DNA of 64,000 nucleotides from NCBI RefSeq assembly GCF_036178845.1, contig NZ_CP108070.1, positions 3,162,001 to 3,226,000 on the forward strand, written 5' to 3'. Shown here piece after piece: positions 41,550 through 50,667 of the stretch. A model generated the notes under the pieces. The model did not search any database. It was not told the DNA's origin and saw nothing but the letters and a program-made list of their open reading frames with translations. Numbering within the stretch: position 1 is the first letter of the stretch; each line of letters opens with the position of its first letter. This DNA comes from Streptomyces sp. NBC_00271. GTDB taxonomy: Bacteria; Actinomycetota; Actinomycetes; Streptomycetales; Streptomycetaceae. A program made the position numbers and the translations under genes.

Positions 41550-42938
41550 TCAGAACTGGAGGGACTTCGTCTGGAGGTACTCGGACAGGCCGTGCGCGCC
41601 CAGTTCCCGTCCGACCCCCGACTGCTTGTAACCGCCGAACGGGGCACTGGGGTTGAACCGGCCACCGTTGATGTCGACCTGCCCGGTGTCGAGCCGTCGC
41701 GCGAAGGCGACCGCCTCGGTCTCGTCACCCGCCCAGACCGCGCCCGCGAGCCCGTACACCGTGCCGTTGGCGATCCGGACGGCGTCCTCCTCGTCCTCGT
41801 ACGGGATCATCGACAGCACCGGGCCGAAGATCTCCTCCTGCGCGATCGTCATCTCCGGTGTGACGTCCGCGAAGACGGTCGGCTGGACGAAGTACCCCTG
41901 CTCACGCGGGGATTCCGGGCCGCCCGCGACGAGCCGGGCGCCCTCGGCGACGCCCTTGTCGATGTATCCGCGTACCCTCGCCTGCTGCTTGGCGTTGACG
42001 ACCGGGCCGATGCGGTCTCCGTACTTCGCCGCGGCGGTCGCGGCGAGTTCGACCGCCTCCTCGTACCGCGCGGCGTGCACGAGCATGCGGGTCCAGGCGC
42101 TGCACGTCTGACCGGAGTTGGACATCACGTTGGCGACGCCGACGTTGACGGCCTTGGCGAGGTCGGCGCTCGGCAGGATGACGTTGGCGGACTTGCCGCC
42201 GAGTTCGAGGGCGACCCGCTTGACGGCCGCACCGGCCGTCGCTCCGATCCGCCGCCCCACCGCCGTGGAGCCCGTGAAGGAGACCAGGTCCACGTCCGGG
42301 TGTTCGGCGAGGGCCTGGCCCGCGACCAGGCCGAGGCCGGTGACGAGGTTGAAGACGCCCGCCGGGACGGCCGCCTCCGCGACCGCCTCGGCGAACAGCT
42401 GGGCGGTGAGCGGGGTGTCCTCGGCGGGCTTCAGGACGACCGTGCAGCCCGCCGCGAGCGCGGGGGCGACTTTGGCGACGATCTGGTGCAGCGGGTAGTT
42501 CCAGGGCGTGATCGCGCCGACCACACCGATCGGCTCCTGGTAGACGGTCGAGTTGCCGACCTTCTCCTCGAAGGCGTAGGTGGCCGCCAGTTCGGCGTAC
42601 GAGCCCGCGACCAGGATCGGTACGGCCGCGTGGACCGCCTGCGAGAAGGACAGCGGGGAGCCGAGCTCCGCCGTGACCGTCTCGGCGATCTCGTCCTTGC
42701 GTGCGGTGAGGACGTCACGCAGGGCACCGAGCCGCGCGGCCCGCTCGGCGGGCGGGGTCGCGGCCCAGGCGGGGAAGGCGGCGCGGGCGGCCCGTACGGC
42801 GGTGTCGACGTCCTCGGCCGTGCCCGCCGGAACCCGGCCGAGAACCTGTTCGTCCACCGGGTTCACGACCTCGATGGTGTCCGTCCCGGCGGCGGGGCGC
42901 CAGGCACCGTCGATGTACATGCCGTCATGTGCCTTCAT
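41550..42938 (-). CDS. aldehyde dehydrogenase family protein
   Basis: 462 residues. The NAD-binding and catalytic signatures are [64 protein letters not shown] (Glu) and [14 protein letters not shown] (catalytic Cys). The C-terminal [15 protein letters not shown] is intact. GGAGGAA precedes the ATG. A TetR-type operator lies 56 bp upstream, suggesting joint control with the acyl-CoA dehydrogenase at 36 kb. The substrate is probably an aliphatic or aromatic aldehyde. Confidence 0.92.
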   Translation of the reverse strand: MKAHDGMYIDGAWRPAAGTDTIEVVNPVDEQVLGRVPAGTAEDVDTAVRAARAAFPAWAATPPAERAARLGALRDVLTARKDEIAETVTAELGSPLSFSQAVHAAVPILVAGSYAELAATYAFEEKVGNSTVYQEPIGVVGAITPWNYPLHQIVAKVAPALAAGCTVVLKPAEDTPLTAQLFAEAVAEAAVPAGVFNLVTGLGLVAGQALAEHPDVDLVSFTGSTAVGRRIGATAGAAVKRVALELGGKSANVILPSADLAKAVNVGVANVMSNSGQTCSAWTRMLVHAARYEEAVELAATAAAKYGDRIGPVVNAKQQARVRGYIDKGVAEGARLVAGGPESPREQGYFVQPTVFADVTPEMTIAQEEIFGPVLSMIPYEDEEDAVRIANGTVYGLAGAVWAGDETEAVAFARRLDTGQVDINGGRFNPSAPFGGYKQSGVGRELGAHGLSEYLQTKSLQF

Positions 42939-42993
42939 CGTGTTCCTCCCGGGCGGGGGCGTGCCGTCCGCCTCGCGGCGTCGTCCGACCCAC

Positions 42994-43013
42994 AAACTAG
43001 CGGTGTTAGTTTT
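42994..43013. promoter_or_regulatory. TetR operator candidate upstream of the aldehyde dehydrogenase
   Basis: AAACTAGCGGTGTTAGTTTT is an imperfect palindrome. It matches the reverse strand of the 37476-37496 operator at 16 of 20 positions, including the whole AAACTAGC arm and the GTG centre. The same TetR may act here. Confidence 0.6.
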
Positions 43014-43052
43014 CAGGCGCCAGACGTCTTCCCGCGACTCACCCTGCTCACC

Positions 43053-44396
43053 TCACTCGTCCAGGTCCGGCAGCCGCGCCGGAGCGGGGCAGATGCGTTC
43101 GCCGTGCTGGTCGAAGACGAACAGATGGGCGAGGTCGACGAGGAGGGGCACCTGCATGCCGTGACGGAGGTCGAAGTCGGGGGTGGTGCGCACCACCAGG
43201 TCGCCGGGGAGCCGGCCCTCCGGCGGTATCTCGTCGTCGCGCGCGGGACCCACGTCGGCGGGGTCGTCGAGGTCGACCACCCGGCCGGCCCGCAGACCGG
43301 CCCGGCGGTCCCGGAGACGGTCGAGGAGCGAGCCCTGGCGACGGCGGCGCCTGACCGGGCGGACCGGGCGCGGTGCCTCCAGATCCGGGACGAACGCGGG
43401 CCGCGAGCCGGTGTTGAAGTGGACGAGCACCTCGTGCCCCTGGAACTCCACATGCTCCACGAGACCGCTGATCGCCACCTCGCCCGGCCGGGCCTCCGAC
43501 GGCTTGGCCAGGCGGACGGCCTCGGAACGCAGCCCGACGATGACCTCGCGGCCCTGCTGCACCCGCAGCAACCGCTGATCCACCGACCAGGGCTCGCGCA
43601 ACGGCAGATACTGCTTTCCGAGGCTGATCGACATGGCCCCGTCGAGCGGGGCCCGCACCAGGCCGCGCAGCAGATTGATGCGCGGGGTGCCGATGAAGGC
43701 GGCGACGAAGACGTTCGCGGGCAGCGCGTAGACCGAACGGGGTGTGTCCAGTTGCTGGAGGACGCCGCCACGCAGGATGGCGACCCGGTCGCCGAGCGAC
43801 AGCGCCTCGGCCTGGTCGTGGGTGACGTACACGGTGGTGACGCCCAACTCCCGGGTGAGCGAGGCGATCTCGGCGCGCAGGTGGTTGCGGAGCTTGGCGT
43901 CGAGGTTGGAGAGCGGCTCGTCCATCAGGAAGGCGGAAGGGTGGCGGGCGATCGCACGGCCCATGGCCACGCGCTGGCGCTCGCCGCCCGACAGTTGGTG
44001 GGGGAAACGGTCGAGGAGGTCCTCGATGCCGAGCATCCGGGCGGTGGCGTCGACCCGCGGACGCGGGTCCTCGCCGGGGGTCTCGATGCGCAACGGGAAG
44101 CCGATGTTGTCGCGGCCCGTCATGCTCGGGTAGAGGGCGAAGTTCTGGAAGACCATCGCCATGTCCCGCTCGGACGGCGGCAGATCGCCCGCGTCCTCAC
44201 CGTCGAGGCGTACCTCGCCCTCGGTGGCGTTCTCCAGGCCGGCGATCATCCTGAGCACGGTCGACTTGCCGCAGCCGGAGGGACCGAGCAGGACGAGGAA
44301 CTCGCCCGGCCGGATGTCCAGCGACAGCCGCTCCACCACGCGGACACCGCGCGTATACGACTTGCTGACCTGGTGCAGGGAGATGGCGCGTGTCAT
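43053..44396 (-). CDS. MsiK/UgpC-like ABC transporter ATP-binding protein
   Basis: 447 residues. Walker A GPSGCGKST, Q-loop VFQNFALYPSMTG, signature LSGGERQRVAMGRAIA, Walker B FLMDEPLSNLDAKLR and switch VYVTHDQAEAL are intact. The long TOBE-containing C-terminus is typical of sugar importers (MalK/UgpC/MsiK) but has an unusual basic stretch RPVRPVRRRRRQGSLLDRLRDRR (split here by the 20-residue limit only in description, positions near 345-368). No permease or binding protein is nearby, so it may energise several importers as MsiK does. The ATG at 44396 starts the family-like sequence; the ribosome site is weak. Confidence 0.87.
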   Translation of the reverse strand: MTRAISLHQVSKSYTRGVRVVERLSLDIRPGEFLVLLGPSGCGKSTVLRMIAGLENATEGEVRLDGEDAGDLPPSERDMAMVFQNFALYPSMTGRDNIGFPLRIETPGEDPRPRVDATARMLGIEDLLDRFPHQLSGGERQRVAMGRAIARHPSAFLMDEPLSNLDAKLRNHLRAEIASLTRELGVTTVYVTHDQAEALSLGDRVAILRGGVLQQLDTPRSVYALPANVFVAAFIGTPRINLLRGLVRAPLDGAMSISLGKQYLPLREPWSVDQRLLRVQQGREVIVGLRSEAVRLAKPSEARPGEVAISGLVEHVEFQGHEVLVHFNTGSRPAFVPDLEAPRPVRPVRRRRRQGSLLDRLRDRRAGLRAGRVVDLDDPADVGPARDDEIPPEGRLPGDLVVRTTPDFDLRHGMQVPLLVDLAHLFVFDQHGERICPAPARLPDLDE

Positions 44397-44643
44397 GAAG
44401 GGTGCCCCCGGGGGCTCAAAGGGCGCTGTCGCTCCGCGGTCGAGACGCCCCGAGCGGGCCGCAAGGGACGTATGAGTCACGGAAGTTAACGGACCGCGAC
44501 CACCCGGGGGAAGACACCCGGCGGGATCCGGCGTGTCGGTTCCCGCCGCGGTTCCCGTCCCTGTTCGGGCGCGGCGGAAACGGACGATCGCCTACCGGCC
44601 CGACAGACACGTCATCGCACCCTCTTCGGGCCGGTCGGGAAGG

Positions 44644-45873
44644 TCAGATGTCGCTCTTGCGGCGCAGGGGCACTGCGGGCCGTACGGGCTCGGCGCGGCC
44701 TGCCGGCGCCTTCCTCGGCGAGCGCAGCGCGACCCCCGAGGACAGCACCAGCAGCGCGCCCAGCATCACGAACGGCGCGGCCACACCGGCGACCCCGGCG
44801 ACCAGTCCCGCCGCGGCCGGGGCGGCCACCTGCCCCAGGCGGTTGCCGGTCAGCCGCAGGGCCAGGGCCGTGGATCGGGCCTCGTCCGGGGCGGCCTGTA
44901 CGACCGTCGTCATGGACAGCGGCTGGCCGACACCCAGACAGAAGCCGAGGACCAGCAGCATCGCGGCCAGCGCCCACACCGGCACGGGCAACGCGAGGCC
45001 CGCGCACAGCACACCGGCCACCAGACAGGTCGCGGTGAGCAGCGCCGCGCGGCCCAGCACTCGCAGCATCGGCGTCATGACCAGTCGGCAGGCGATGGTC
45101 GCCGCCGCGCGCAGACTGAGCAGCAGACCGATCACGGACGGCGCGATGCCCCGGTGCTCGCCGACGACGGGCAGATACGCGGTCAGGATGTCCGTCGCGG
45201 ACAGCACGGAAAGGCTGATGAGGATTCCTGCGGGTACGCCCCGGGCACGCAGAATGCGGTGCACGGGCACACGGTCGCCCTGAGCCGTACGGGACTCGGC
45301 GGGCGTACGGTGCTCGATGCGCCAGAGCGAGGTGAACGACACCGCGGCGAGCGCACCCGCCACGAGCAGGGCCTGCGCGCTGCTGCCCGCCCTGTCCGGA
45401 CCCCCGATCAAAAGGCCCGCAACGATCGGCCCGACCAGCTGCCCCAGGGAGGCGCCGATGGTGAAATGGCCGAAGTTGCGGTCCTGTTCGTGCGGCGCGG
45501 ACTGCCGGGCCACGATCGACTGGGCACCGATGACGAAGCAGAGATGACCCAGGCCCATCACCCCGCTCCAGGCAGCCATCGCCCCCAGCGAGTCCGCCGT
45601 ACCGCTGAGCGCGCAACCGCCCGCGATGAGGACGACTCCGACGGGCAGCAGCGGGGCACAACGCCCGTGGTCGGTACGGCGGCCCAGCGGTACGGCGGCG
45701 AAGAGGGGCAACAGGGCGTACACGCCGGCGATGACACCGATGGCGCGTTCGTCGGCGCCCAGGGCAAGGGCCCGGTAGGAGACGGCGGGCCGGGCCATCG
45801 ACACCGCCCCCTGCGCGAAGCCGAAGGCGATGACGAGACGCAGCAGCCAGCCGCGGTTCCGACCGGGCCCCAC
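44644..45873 (-). CDS. MFS transporter
   Basis: 409 residues with 12 predicted helices. VIAFGFAQGAVSMARPAVSYRALALGADERAIGVIAGVYALLPL and the loop PLGRRTDHGRCAPLL (degenerate G-x3-D-R/K-x-GRR motif between helices 2 and 3) place it in the drug-efflux-like major facilitators. The GTG start is preceded by GGAGGGGTG. A cluster of short direct repeats lies upstream. Substrate unknown. Confidence 0.87.
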   Translation of the reverse strand: MGPGRNRGWLLRLVIAFGFAQGAVSMARPAVSYRALALGADERAIGVIAGVYALLPLFAAVPLGRRTDHGRCAPLLPVGVVLIAGGCALSGTADSLGAMAAWSGVMGLGHLCFVIGAQSIVARQSAPHEQDRNFGHFTIGASLGQLVGPIVAGLLIGGPDRAGSSAQALLVAGALAAVSFTSLWRIEHRTPAESRTAQGDRVPVHRILRARGVPAGILISLSVLSATDILTAYLPVVGEHRGIAPSVIGLLLSLRAAATIACRLVMTPMLRVLGRAALLTATCLVAGVLCAGLALPVPVWALAAMLLVLGFCLGVGQPLSMTTVVQAAPDEARSTALALRLTGNRLGQVAAPAAAGLVAGVAGVAAPFVMLGALLVLSSGVALRSPRKAPAGRAEPVRPAVPLRRKSDI

Positions 45874-45890
45874 GGGGACACCCCTCCATC

Positions 45891-46012
45891 CGATGACGGA
45901 TAACAGATGACGGATTGCAGAGAACAGGTGCCAGATGACGGGTATCGACTGGCCGATATCGACCGACAGATAACAGATGACGGATTTCAGATGACAGGTA
46001 ACAGATAACGGA
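45891..46012. repeat. degenerate direct repeats CAGATGACGGATT upstream of the MFS gene
   Basis: GATAACAGATGACGGATT is present at 45899-45916 and again, identically, at 45969-45986. Related units (CGATGACGGAT, CAGATGACGGGTA, CAGATGACAGGTA, CAGATAACGGA) fill the space between. The tract is AT-richer than everything around it and lies between the MFS promoter side and the CitMHS stop. Confidence 0.75.
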
Positions 46013-46035
46013 AACTGTCAGTCGTCATCCGTCCG

Positions 46036-47472
46036 TCAGATGATGCCGAACAGAATCCCCGCCCCCAACACCACCAGCGAAGTCAGTGCCGCCCACTTCA
46101 CCACGAACCTCGTGTGGTCTCCGAACTCGACCTTCGCCATGCCGACAAGGACGTATACGGCGGGCACCAGCGGGCTGGACATGTGCAGCGGCTGGCCGAC
46201 GAGCGAGGCGCGGGCGATCTCCAGGGACGAGACTCCGTGTGCCTGGCCCGCTTCGGCGAGGACCGGGAGGACGCCGAAGTAGAAGCCGTCGTTCGACATG
46301 AAGTAGGTGAGCGGGATGCTGAGGACACCGGTGACGAGGGCCATGTGCGGGCCCATCCCGTCGGGGATGTTGGAGACCAGCCACTTGGACATGTGGTCGA
46401 CCATGCCGGTGCCCTGGAGGACGCCGGTGAAGACGGCGGCGGCGAAGACCATGCCGGAGACGTTGAGGACGTTCTCGGCATGGGCGCCGAGGCGGGCCTT
46501 CTGGTCGGGCATGTGGGGGAAGTTGACGGTGAGCGCGAGTGCGGCGCCGAGCAGGAAGAGGACCGGGATCGGCAGCCACTCCATGATCATGGCGGTGAGC
46601 AGCGTGACCGTGAGGAGCGCGTTGAACCAGTAGAGCTTGGGGCGCAGGGTGGCGCGGTGGGGGTCGAGACCCTGGAAGTCGTCGTCCGCTTCGGACGGAT
46701 CGGCGTCGGAGCCGGTGCCGGTGCCGGTGCCCGAACCACCCGTGCGCGCCGCCTTCTTCGCGACGGCAACGGTGCCGTCACCGTCGCCGGAGGCGCCCGC
46801 ACCCGCGCCGACGAGCACCGTCTCGGTCTCCGGCTCCAGGACGTCGTCCAGCGTCAGCACGCCGAGCCGCTTGCGCTCGCGGCGTCCGAGGACGTACGAG
46901 AGGGCGAGGACGCCGAGCAGGCCGACGGCGAGGGCCGGGATCATCGGGACGAAGATGTCGCTGGCGTCGAGCTTCAGCGCGGTCGCGGCGCGGGCCGTGG
47001 GGCCGCCCCAGGGGAGCGTGTTCATGACGCCGTTGGCCATGGCGGCGACGCCGGTCATCACGACCAGGCTCATCTTGAGGCGCTTGTACAGCGGGTACAT
47101 CGCCGAGACCGTGATCATGAAGGTGGTCGAGCCGTCGCCGTCCAGGGAGACGATCGCGGCGAGGACCGCCGTGCCGACCACGATCCGCAGCGGGTCGGCC
47201 TTGCAGAACTTGAGGATCCCCCGGACGATCGGGTCGAAGAGACCGACGTCGATCATCACACCGAAGTAGACGATCGCGAACATCAGCATCGCCGCCGTGG
47301 GGGCGAGGCTGGTGACGCCGTCGATGACGTAGTCACCGAGCTTGGCGCCCTTTCCGACGAAGACACAGAAGAGTGCCGGGATCAGCACGAGCGCCGCGAT
47401 CGGCGACATCTTCTTCAGCATGATCAGGACCAGGAAGGTCGCGATCATGGTGAAGCCGAGGATGGTCAGCAT
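46036..47472 (-). CDS. CitMHS family citrate-metal transporter
   Basis: 478 residues, about 11-12 membrane helices. LTILGFTMIATFLVLIMLKKMSPIAALVLIP, then AIVSLDGDGSTTFMITVSAMYPLYKRLKM and WGGPTARAATAL match CitM/CitH proteins that import citrate complexed with Mg, Ca or Fe. A long hydrophilic central loop (about 205-270) is rich in Gly/Thr/Asp (TGGSGTGTGTGSDADPSEAD). LMSS-like YFMSNDGFYFGVLPVLAE and QPLHMSSPLVPAVYVL are conserved. AGGT lies 13 nt before the ATG. Inverted half-sites are found upstream. Confidence 0.9.
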   Translation of the reverse strand: MLTILGFTMIATFLVLIMLKKMSPIAALVLIPALFCVFVGKGAKLGDYVIDGVTSLAPTAAMLMFAIVYFGVMIDVGLFDPIVRGILKFCKADPLRIVVGTAVLAAIVSLDGDGSTTFMITVSAMYPLYKRLKMSLVVMTGVAAMANGVMNTLPWGGPTARAATALKLDASDIFVPMIPALAVGLLGVLALSYVLGRRERKRLGVLTLDDVLEPETETVLVGAGAGASGDGDGTVAVAKKAARTGGSGTGTGTGSDADPSEADDDFQGLDPHRATLRPKLYWFNALLTVTLLTAMIMEWLPIPVLFLLGAALALTVNFPHMPDQKARLGAHAENVLNVSGMVFAAAVFTGVLQGTGMVDHMSKWLVSNIPDGMGPHMALVTGVLSIPLTYFMSNDGFYFGVLPVLAEAGQAHGVSSLEIARASLVGQPLHMSSPLVPAVYVLVGMAKVEFGDHTRFVVKWAALTSLVVLGAGILFGII

Positions 47473-47482
47473 GAGTTGGATT

Positions 47483-47537
47483 ACCTAACGTTCGCCCTTG
47501 AACTCCCACCAGGGACGGCGGTGCGATGACGTTAGGT
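47483..47537. promoter_or_regulatory. paired inverted half-sites upstream of the citrate transporter
   Basis: ACCTAACGT (47483-47491) is perfectly inverted as ACGTTAGGT (47529-47537), 46 bp apart centre to centre. The first lies 11 bp from the start codon. The arrangement suits a dimeric activator/repressor or looping regulator such as a CitB-like response regulator, none of which is encoded in the window. Confidence 0.5.
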
Positions 47538-47626
47538 CGCGCAAGATTGCGTTAACAAGATGTTGACACGCGAGCAATAAGCGCAAAACTCCAGGTCACA
47601 GGCTTGTCTCGGTGAGCGGAGGCCCG

Positions 47627-49885
47627 CTACGGGCACGCTGCGAGCTCCACCGGCACCCCGTTGAGCACCGCCGTACCCGACAGCGGGTCGAGGAGCGAGC
47701 CGTCGAGGAGCTGGTTGACGTTGACGCCCGGTTCGAGGGCCGCATGGCTCATCCGGGTGCCGGGGCGGTCGTGTCCCCAGCCGTGCGGCAGGCTCACCAC
47801 CCCGCGTCGTACGGCGTCCGTGACCTCGGCCGGGGCGACCACTTCTCCCCCGGCGCCCTTGACGCGCACGGCCGCCCCGTCGGCGAGGCCGAGGCGTGCC
47901 GCGTCCTCGGGGTGGATGTGCAGGGTGCAGCGGTTGGTGCCGCCGGTGAGGGCGGGGACGTTGTGCATCCAGCTGTTGTTGGAGCGCAGATGGCGACGGC
48001 CGACGAGGACGATCGCCGCCGGGCGCTCACGCAGAGCCGCGCGCAGCCGGGGAAGATCGTCGGCGATCGGTGCCGGCAGCAACTCGATCTTTCCGCTGCG
48101 CGTCTTCAGTGGCTGCGGCAGACGTGGGCGCAGCGGTCCGAGGTCGATGCCGTGCGGGTGGGCGAGCAGTTTCTCCAGGCTCAGGCCGTCGGGCCGAGCC
48201 CCGAAGCCCTCGCCGTACGGGCCGAGGCGCAGCATCATGTCGAGCCTGCGTTCGGGTCCGTTCTCGCCGGTGAGCCGCGTGGCGAGTTCCTTCGGGTCGC
48301 GTTCGTGGACGGGGCCGTGCGGGTCCTGGACGGCCTTGCCGAGGGTGGAGTCGATGACCATGGCGTCCACGGCGGACGGGTCGGTGCCGTGCATGCCGGT
48401 CGCGGCGAGCACCAGCCGGGCGAGGATCTCGGTCTCGGCCATGCGGCCCGGTTCGAGGGGGACGGCGGGGCGGTTGTAGCGGACCTGGTTGCGTACGGCG
48501 AGGGTGTTGAAGGCGAAGTCGTGGTGGGCGCTCTGGGAGGGCGGGGGCGGCGGCAGCACGACGTCGGCGTGGCGTGCGGTCTCGTTCAGGTACGGGTCGA
48601 CGCTGATCATGAAGTCGAGGGAGTCGAGGGCCTTGTCCAGGCGGTTGCCGTCGGGCGCCGACAGGACGGGGTTGGCGGCGATGGCGATGAGGGCGCGGAC
48701 GGGGTTGCCCTCGGGTGTGGCGGTGTCGATCTCCTCGGCGAGTGCGGCGAGCGGGAGTTCGCCCTTGGCCTCGGGGTGGCGGCTCACCCGGCTGTGCCAG
48801 CGGCCGAGCGCGAAGCCGCGGCCGGGTCCGGCGGGGCGGGGGGTCTTGTCGGTGGCGGCCTGCGGGAAGAGGGCGCCGCCGGGGCGGTCGAGGTTGCCGG
48901 TGAGGATGTTGAGGACGTCGACGAGCCAGCTGGCGAGGGTGCCGTGCGGGACGGTGCAGCTGCCGATGCGGCCGTAGACGGCGGCGGTGGGGGCGGCGGC
49001 GAGTTCGCGGGCGAGCGCGCGGATGGTGTCGGCGTCCACGTCGCAGGCCTCGCTCGCGGCCTCGGGGGTGAAGTCCCGTACGGCGGTGGCGAGCTCTTCG
49101 ACGTCCTGGACGTGCGGGGCGAGGTCGCGCAGGTCGACGAGTTTCTCCTCGAAGAGGACGTGTGTCATCGCGGCGAGCAGCAGGGCGTCGGTGCCGGGGC
49201 GGACGGTCACGTGGCGGTCGGCGAGTTTGGCGGTACGGGTGGTGCGCGGGTCGATGACCGTCAGGGTGCCGCCGCGGGCGCGCAGTGCCTTGAGCTTGCC
49301 GGGGAAGTCGGGGGCGGTGCACAGACTCCCGTTGGATTCCAGGGGGTTGGCGCCGATGAGGAGGAGGTGGTCGGTGTGGTCGAGGTCCGGGACCGGGATC
49401 GCGTTGGCGTCGCCGTAGAGCAGCCCGCTGGAGACGTGTTTGGGCATCTGGTCGAGCGTGGAGGCGGTGAAGACGTTGTGGGTGCGCAGCGCGGTGAGCA
49501 GGACGGGCGGGTAGAGGGCGCCGGCCATGGTGTGCACGTTCGGGTTGCCGAGGACGATGCCGAGGGCGTGCGGGCCGTACTGCTCGACGATCGGGCCGAG
49601 GCCCGCCGCGATCGCGTCGAAGGCCTCTTGCCAGGTGGCCTCGCGCAGTTCGCCGTCCGTGCGGACGAGGGGGGTACGCAGCCGGTCGGGGTCGCCGTCG
49701 GCGGCGCCGAAGGAGGCGCCCTTGGGGCAGATGAACCCCTTGCTGAAGACGTCGTCGCGGTCGCCGCGGGCGCCGGTGACCCGGGTGCCCTCGATGGTGA
49801 GGGTCAGCCCGCAGGTGGCCTCGCAGAGGGGGCAGACGCGCAGGGCGGTGCGGGACTCGGGGGTGGCGCCGGAGGTGCGGGACAC
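47627..49885 (-). CDS. molybdopterin oxidoreductase (formate dehydrogenase/nitrate reductase-like)
   Basis: 752 residues. The N-terminal [4Fe-4S] motif is CPLCEATCGLTLTI with a fourth Cys in GFICPKG. The Mo-bisMGD core follows with GNPNVHTMAG, LLLIGANPLESNGS, TLTVIDPRTTRTAKLADRHVTVRPGTDALLLAAM and VVLPPPPPSQSAHHDF. The C-terminal cofactor domain has GRRHLRSNNSWMHNVPALTGG and VSLPHGWGHDRPG. No Tat signal, so it is cytoplasmic. The GTG has GGGAGGA upstream. It resembles actinobacterial assimilatory-type oxidoreductases of undefined substrate; no partner subunit gene is adjacent. Confidence 0.88.
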   Translation of the reverse strand: MSRTSGATPESRTALRVCPLCEATCGLTLTIEGTRVTGARGDRDDVFSKGFICPKGASFGAADGDPDRLRTPLVRTDGELREATWQEAFDAIAAGLGPIVEQYGPHALGIVLGNPNVHTMAGALYPPVLLTALRTHNVFTASTLDQMPKHVSSGLLYGDANAIPVPDLDHTDHLLLIGANPLESNGSLCTAPDFPGKLKALRARGGTLTVIDPRTTRTAKLADRHVTVRPGTDALLLAAMTHVLFEEKLVDLRDLAPHVQDVEELATAVRDFTPEAASEACDVDADTIRALARELAAAPTAAVYGRIGSCTVPHGTLASWLVDVLNILTGNLDRPGGALFPQAATDKTPRPAGPGRGFALGRWHSRVSRHPEAKGELPLAALAEEIDTATPEGNPVRALIAIAANPVLSAPDGNRLDKALDSLDFMISVDPYLNETARHADVVLPPPPPSQSAHHDFAFNTLAVRNQVRYNRPAVPLEPGRMAETEILARLVLAATGMHGTDPSAVDAMVIDSTLGKAVQDPHGPVHERDPKELATRLTGENGPERRLDMMLRLGPYGEGFGARPDGLSLEKLLAHPHGIDLGPLRPRLPQPLKTRSGKIELLPAPIADDLPRLRAALRERPAAIVLVGRRHLRSNNSWMHNVPALTGGTNRCTLHIHPEDAARLGLADGAAVRVKGAGGEVVAPAEVTDAVRRGVVSLPHGWGHDRPGTRMSHAALEPGVNVNQLLDGSLLDPLSGTAVLNGVPVELAACP

Positions 49886-50049
49886 GGGTCCTCCCGGAGG
49901 ACGGTGGCGGCGATGGCACACGGACCTGGCCGAGCATACCGACCGGTACGGATGGGAGGGAGGGCTTGAAGGGGGTGAGGTCGGGAAATCGCGAGCCCGT
50001 CCCCCGGCCCGCGCGCTGCAGCGGTGGAGCGGTAGGGCGGTGCGGCGGT

Positions 50050-50667
50050 TCAGTCCAGAACCCTGGCCAGATACGCGCGCAGCAGCTCCCGCGTCTCCGC
50101 GATGATCCGCTCGTCCCCCTCCGGGGCGATGCGGAAGGCCAGGTGGACCAGGCTGTCGGCGGCCTCCACAGCGACCAGGAAGGTGCGCCGGAGGTCTTCG
50201 TCGGGGGTGCGGTCGAGGAAGTCGGAGAGGAGGTCGGTGAGGCGGTCGGCGACGCGGGTGTTGGGCTCGGCGTCGCGGACGCCGACGGGTATCTGGTTGC
50301 CGAAGTCGACGAGGGAGAAGCCGGGGGCGGTGCGCTTCATGGCGAGGTACTCGTCGAGTACAGCGTCCATGGCGGCGCGCCAGCCCTGTGCTCCTGTCGC
50401 CCGGAGGCGTTCGGTGACGCGTTCGGTGTAGCGCTCGAGGTTGCGCTGGGCGAGTGCGTCGGCCATGGCGCGCTTGTTGCCGAAGAAGCGGTAGACGGAG
50501 CCGATGGGGACGCCCGCGCGCTGGGCCACGGCCCGGGTGCTCAGGGCGTCGTAGCCGACCTCGTCGAGGAGGTCGGCACAGGCGTCGAGGATCCTGGTCA
50601 GTCGTTCGGCGCTGCGCCGCTGAACGGGCGCGCGGCGCAGCGAGGTCGCTTGAGGCACAGGCTTCAT
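50050..50667 (-). CDS. TetR family transcriptional regulator
   Basis: 205 residues. A basic start (MKPVPQATSLRRAPVQRRSAERLTRILDACADLL) leads into DEVGYDALSTRAVAQRAGVPIGSVYRFFGNKRAMADALAQRNLERYTERV, a TetR HTH. The ligand domain holds YLAMKRTAPGFSLVDFGNQIPVGV, as in TetR_C_17 proteins. GGAAAGG precedes the ATG, which overlaps the lipoprotein stop codon as ATGA. It is thus coupled to the lipoprotein gene. Confidence 0.88.
   Translation of the reverse strand: MKPVPQATSLRRAPVQRRSAERLTRILDACADLLDEVGYDALSTRAVAQRAGVPIGSVYRFFGNKRAMADALAQRNLERYTERVTERLRATGAQGWRAAMDAVLDEYLAMKRTAPGFSLVDFGNQIPVGVRDAEPNTRVADRLTDLLSDFLDRTPDEDLRRTFLVAVEAADSLVHLAFRIAPEGDERIIAETRELLRAYLARVLD

Noticed and set aside
43053..44396. 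frameshift or chimerism in the ABC ATPase because of the Arg-rich insertion near residue 350
   Set aside because: The frame stays open on both sides and TOBE-like sequence resumes; insertions here are common in MsiK-like proteins.
48027..49937. 636-codon frame on the reverse strand inside the Mo oxidoreductase gene
   Set aside because: Arg/Pro-rich out-of-frame reading of the same strand; the 752-aa oxidoreductase frame has all cofactor motifs.
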